Notes under the pieces: model-generated | Databases searched by the model: none | What the model was told of the DNA's origin: nothing | Seen by the model: the letters and a program-made list of their open reading frames with translations, nothing else | NCBI RefSeq assembly: GCF_036347135.1 | Contig: NZ_CP108938.1 | Coordinates: forward strand, 8,680,001 to 8,744,000 | Reading direction: 5' to 3' | Length of the DNA stretch: 64,000 nt | DNA from: Streptomyces sp. NBC_00775 | Lineage (GTDB): Bacteria; Actinomycetota; Actinomycetes; Streptomycetales; Streptomycetaceae | Shown: positions 61,032 through 64,000 of the stretch, piece by piece | Layout of the letters: each line of letters starts with the position of its first letter | Position numbering within the stretch: the first letter of the stretch is position 1 | Made by a program: the position numbers and the translations under genes

Positions 61032-62291
61032 ATGGCTGCGGGGTACCTGGAGATCCTCAGGGCGAGGCACGCCACCCGGCTGCTCGTCGGCACCCTCGTG
61101 GGGCGGCTGCCGAACGCCACCGCCGCCATCGCCGTCGTGCTCTTCATCCGCGCCGAGGGCGGCACGTACAGCCTGGCGGGCGCGCTGGCCGCCGTGTACG
61201 GCGTGGCCAATGCCGTGGGGCAGCCGCTGCTGGGGCGCCTGGTGGACGTCTACGGGCAGCCGCGGGTGCAGCTGCCCGCCGCGCTCGTCTCGGCTCTCGG
61301 GATGAGCGTGTTCGCGTTCGCGGGCACGCAGACGCCGTCGCTCGCGTATGCCTCGATGGCCGTTGCCGGGCTCTTCACGCCACCCCTGGAGGGCGGTCTG
61401 CGGGCACTGTGGCCCTCTGTCCTGCGCAGGGAGGACCAGGTGCACACGGCGTACGCGATGGACGCCGTGGCGCAGGAAATCATGTTCACGGTGGGGCCGT
61501 TGCTGGTGACGCTGTGCGTGTCGCTCTGGTCCGCGCAGGCCGCGCTGCTCGTGCTGAATGCCATCGGCGTGCTGGGCGCCCTCTCCGTAGTCGTGTCGCC
61601 GCCCTCGCGCGCGTGGCGCTCGGCACCGCGTGAGGCGCACTGGCTCGGCGCGTTGCGCTCGTCCGGGCTGCTGGCCCTCCTTGCCGCCTTCCTGTTCGTC
61701 GGGATCGCCCTCGGTTCCATCACGGTCGCCGCGGTGTCGTACGCCGACGGCCACGGCGGGGACGCGGTGTACGGCTGGCTGATGGCGGGCATCGGTCTCG
61801 GCGCTCTCGTCGGCGGCGCGGTGTACGGCGTGCGGCAGTGGAGCGGCGCGCCGGAGCGGCGACTGCGGGTGCTCGTCGCCCTTCTGGCGGTGTGTTACCT
61901 GCCGCTGACGCTGGTGCCGGGCCCGGTCGCCATGACGGCGCTCACCACACTCGCCGGAGTGTTCCTGGCGCCCTGTATCGCCTGCGCGTTCGTCCTCGTC
62001 GACCGGCACGCGCCGCGCGGCACGGTCACCGAGGCGTTCTCCTGGCTTGTGACGACGTTCACCGTGGGCGCGTCGGTCGGAACGGGCCTCGCGGGCCCCG
62101 TAGTCGAGTGGGGCGGGGCGGTGTGGGGCTTCGCCCTACCGGGTGCCGCCGGGGCCGCCGCGCTGGTGGTTCTGCTGGCCACGGGGCGGGTCCTCGCAGC
62201 TACCGGGGACAGCGCGGTCGTTGCGGTCTCATCGGAAAATGATCCAAACCGTGCTGTCGAACCCCGTTTCAGCTCGGGGGATCGGGCGTAA
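61032..62291 (+). CDS. Major facilitator superfamily transporter
   Basis: 419 aa, ATG at 61032 with AAGGG six bases upstream. About 12 hydrophobic segments; the loop after helix 2 (GVANAVGQPLLGRLVDVYGQPRVQL) is the MFS motif A region. The arrangement with the divergent LacI regulator suggests a regulated efflux or sugar carrier; the substrate is not predictable. It ends 9 bp before pafA, so it may be co-transcribed with it. Confidence 0.87.
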   Translation: MAAGYLEILRARHATRLLVGTLVGRLPNATAAIAVVLFIRAEGGTYSLAGALAAVYGVANAVGQPLLGRLVDVYGQPRVQLPAALVSALGMSVFAFAGTQTPSLAYASMAVAGLFTPPLEGGLRALWPSVLRREDQVHTAYAMDAVAQEIMFTVGPLLVTLCVSLWSAQAALLVLNAIGVLGALSVVVSPPSRAWRSAPREAHWLGALRSSGLLALLAAFLFVGIALGSITVAAVSYADGHGGDAVYGWLMAGIGLGALVGGAVYGVRQWSGAPERRLRVLVALLAVCYLPLTLVPGPVAMTALTTLAGVFLAPCIACAFVLVDRHAPRGTVTEAFSWLVTTFTVGASVGTGLAGPVVEWGGAVWGFALPGAAGAAALVVLLATGRVLAATGDSAVVAVSSENDPNRAVEPRFSSGDRA

Positions 62292-62300
62292 TGTTCAGTC

Positions 62301-63662
62301 ATGGACCGCCGCATTTTCGGGCTGGAGAACGAGTACGGCGTCACGTGTACGTTCAGGGGACAGCGCCGCCTGTCTCCCGACGAGGTGGCGCGGTACCTCT
62401 TCCGCCGTGTCGTGTCATGGGGCCGCAGCAGCAATGTCTTTCTGCGGAACGGTGCCCGCCTCTATCTCGACGTGGGATCACATCCGGAATATGCGACACC
62501 CGAATGTGACAACGTGACGGAACTCGTCACCCACGACAAGGCCGGCGAGCGCATTCTCGAAGGACTCCTGGTGGACGCCGAACGACGCCTGCACGAGGAA
62601 GGAATCGCGGGCGACGTCTACCTGTTCAAGAACAACACCGACTCGGCAGGCAACTCCTACGGGTGCCATGAGAACTATCTGGTGGCCCGGCACGGGGAGT
62701 TCTCCCGACTCGCGGACATCCTCATTCCGTTCCTCGTCACGAGGCAGCTTCTGTGCGGTGCCGGCAAGGTGCTGCAGACCCCGCGCGGCGCCGTGTACTG
62801 CGTCAGCCAGCGCGCCGAGCACATCTGGGAGGGCGTCAGCTCCGCGACGACCCGCTCCCGGCCCATCATCAACACCCGCGACGAACCGCACGCCGACGCC
62901 GAGCGCTACCGCAGGCTGCACGTCATCGTCGGCGACTCGAACATGTCCGAGACGACCATGCTCCTCAAGGTCGGAGCCACCGACCTCGTCCTGCGCATGA
63001 TCGAGGCGGGCACGGTGATGCGTGACCTCACCCTGGAGAACCCCATTCGGGCGATCCGCGAGGTCAGCCACGACATCACGGGCCGCCGCAAGGTGCGCCT
63101 GGCCAGTGGCCGCGAGGCCTCCGCGCTCGAAGTGCAGCGCGAGTACTACGAGAAGGCCGTGGACTTCTGCGAGCGCCGCGGAATCCGCACCGGCACCGTC
63201 GAGCAGGTCCTCGAACTGTGGGGCCGTGTGCTCGACTCGATCGAGGCCGAGGACCTCGACCGGATCGGTACCGAAATCGACTGGGTCATGAAGTACCAGC
63301 TCATCGAGCGGTACCGAGCCAAGCACAACATGACGATGTCCCACCCGAGGGTCGCGCAGATAGACCTCGCCTACCACGACATCCACCGTCGCCGAGGCCT
63401 GTACTACCTGTTGGAGAGGAAGGGACAAGCCGCCCGGATCTGCAACGACTTGAAGATCTTCGAGGGCAAGTCCGTGCCGCCCCAGACCACTCGGGCGCGG
63501 CTGCGTGGCGACTTCATCCGGCGCGCTCAGGAACAGCGCCGCGATTTCACCGTCGACTGGGTCCATCTGAAGCTGAACGACCAGGCACAGCGCACCGTGT
63601 TGTGCAAGGACCCGTTCCGTTCGGTCGACGACAGGGTGGAGAAGCTCATCGCGGGAATGTGA
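62301..63662 (+). CDS. pafA: Pup-protein ligase
   Basis: 453 aa, ATG at 62301, the usual PafA length. [34 protein letters not shown] has the metal Glu, [18 protein letters not shown] the catalytic Asp region, and [19 protein letters not shown] the ATP contacts. The Dop loop is absent, which separates it from Dop. PafA activates the C-terminal Glu of Pup with ATP and joins it to substrate lysines. A strong terminator follows. Confidence 0.97.
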   Translation: MDRRIFGLENEYGVTCTFRGQRRLSPDEVARYLFRRVVSWGRSSNVFLRNGARLYLDVGSHPEYATPECDNVTELVTHDKAGERILEGLLVDAERRLHEEGIAGDVYLFKNNTDSAGNSYGCHENYLVARHGEFSRLADILIPFLVTRQLLCGAGKVLQTPRGAVYCVSQRAEHIWEGVSSATTRSRPIINTRDEPHADAERYRRLHVIVGDSNMSETTMLLKVGATDLVLRMIEAGTVMRDLTLENPIRAIREVSHDITGRRKVRLASGREASALEVQREYYEKAVDFCERRGIRTGTVEQVLELWGRVLDSIEAEDLDRIGTEIDWVMKYQLIERYRAKHNMTMSHPRVAQIDLAYHDIHRRRGLYYLLERKGQAARICNDLKIFEGKSVPPQTTRARLRGDFIRRAQEQRRDFTVDWVHLKLNDQAQRTVLCKDPFRSVDDRVEKLIAGM

Positions 63663-63699
63663 TGCGTACGTTCCGGGAGTGAATCCGGAACGCAACGCG

Positions 63700-63728
63700 G
63701 GGCGCCGTACGTTTTCCGTACGGCGCCC
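63700..63728 (+). terminator. pafA terminator
   Basis: A perfect 12-bp stem (63700-63711 / 63717-63728), loop 5 nt, followed by TTCTC. Confidence 0.88.
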
Positions 63729-63791
63729 TTCTCACGTCGTAGAGTTGCGCGCACGCCATCAACCAAGATCGATCGATACGAGGCCCTCACC

Positions 63792-64000
63792 GTGCGCCGA
63801 CGCTCACTCCTCATCGCCGTACCCGCTGGATTGGTCACACTCGCCGGATGCGGTGACGACGGCAAGTCAGACACGGCCAAGTCCAGCAGCAGCCCGTCGG
63901 CTTCGGCCTCCGCCTCGTCGGCCCCGCCGCCGAAGATCGTCGACGGTCCGCTGCCGGCCATCACCGCCGGTACGAAGTTCGACGAGAAGCCGACCGTCGC
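63792..64000 (+). CDS. Lipoprotein, probable FKBP-type peptidyl-prolyl isomerase (3' end outside the window)
   Basis: GTG at 63792 and open to the window edge (69 codons). Signal MRRRSLLIAVPAGLVTLAGC with a lipobox Cys at 20, then a Ser/Ala-rich linker and KIVDGPLPAITAGTKFDEKPTVA. From memory a secreted FKBP-type isomerase follows pafA in Streptomyces, and the visible sequence fits its N-terminal region. The isomerase domain itself lies outside, so the function is by context. Confidence 0.65.
   Translation, partial: MRRRSLLIAVPAGLVTLAGCGDDGKSDTAKSSSSPSASASASSAPPPKIVDGPLPAITAGTKFDEKPTV

Noticed and set aside
1..64000. tRNA, rRNA, CRISPR arrays, insertion sequences, prophage or integrase genes
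   Set aside because: Looked for on both strands by eye; no transposase or integrase motifs, spaced repeats or tRNA-like arms with CCA ends were found.

Overview
The window is a piece of a Streptomyces chromosome. The GC content is very high with strong third-position G/C bias, GTG starts are common, and the gene content is diagnostic: mshC with its three usual actinobacterial companions, a complete Pup-proteasome locus (arc, dop, pup, prcB, prcA, pafA), and the gylR-glpF-glpK-glpD glycerol locus beside metH. From memory, the order runs parallel to the SCO1640-SCO1670 part of S. coelicolor, with extra genes in two places. I see no rRNA, tRNA, CRISPR array, insertion sequence or prophage.

Layout. 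1-7 kb: an acidic protein cut by the window edge, a RecD-like protein that has lost its ATPase motifs, an aldo/keto reductase, an F420-type oxidoreductase, a ferritin-like protein and CorA. 7-10.8 kb: histidine phosphatase, DUF3090 protein, SCO1664-family kinase-like protein and mshC (mycothiol synthesis). 10.8-15.6 kb: a glutamine-rich protein and a cytoplasmic subtilase that share a C-terminal domain, a Tat-exported beta-propeller protein and a PAC2 protein with a repeat tail. 16-32.3 kb: a methylthio-nucleoside/methylthioribose scavenging island. 32.4-43.5 kb: a luciferase-like oxidoreductase, glpD, glpK, glpF, gylR, metH and a HAD phosphatase. 44-47.3 kb: two tandem paralogous solute-binding lipoproteins without a transporter. 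47.3-53.2 kb: orphan response regulator, RecB-family nuclease, site-2 protease, TrmI, a secreted protein and a ferredoxin. 53.5-63.7 kb: the proteasome locus, with an HNH endonuclease gene between pup and prcB and a LacI/MFS pair between prcA and pafA. The 3' edge cuts a lipoprotein gene, probably an FKBP-type isomerase.

How the genes work together. In the island, a BMP-type ABC importer (23.5 to 18.9 kb, minus strand) should bring in nucleosides. An MTA/SAH-type deaminase and an NP-I phosphorylase in the same operon could convert methylthioadenosine via methylthioinosine to methylthioribose-1-phosphate. A second, ribose-type ABC importer with MtnK (27.4 to 32.3 kb, plus strand) would supply the same intermediate from external methylthioribose. 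MtnA and the overlapping mtnD-mtnC-mtnB genes carry it on to the keto acid precursor of methionine. The final aminotransferase is not in the window. Each of the three sulfur operons (BMP operon, mtnDCB, MTR importer) appears to be preceded by a tiny cysteine-containing leader peptide, which suggests cysteine-responsive attenuation.

Most notable: the subtilase/glutamine-rich pair with a shared C-terminal domain; the three leader peptides; a near-perfect 30-bp inverted repeat after prcA; a 30-bp tandem duplication of a translation start; the RecD-like protein without nucleotide-binding residues; and matched palindromes in front of glpF and gylR.
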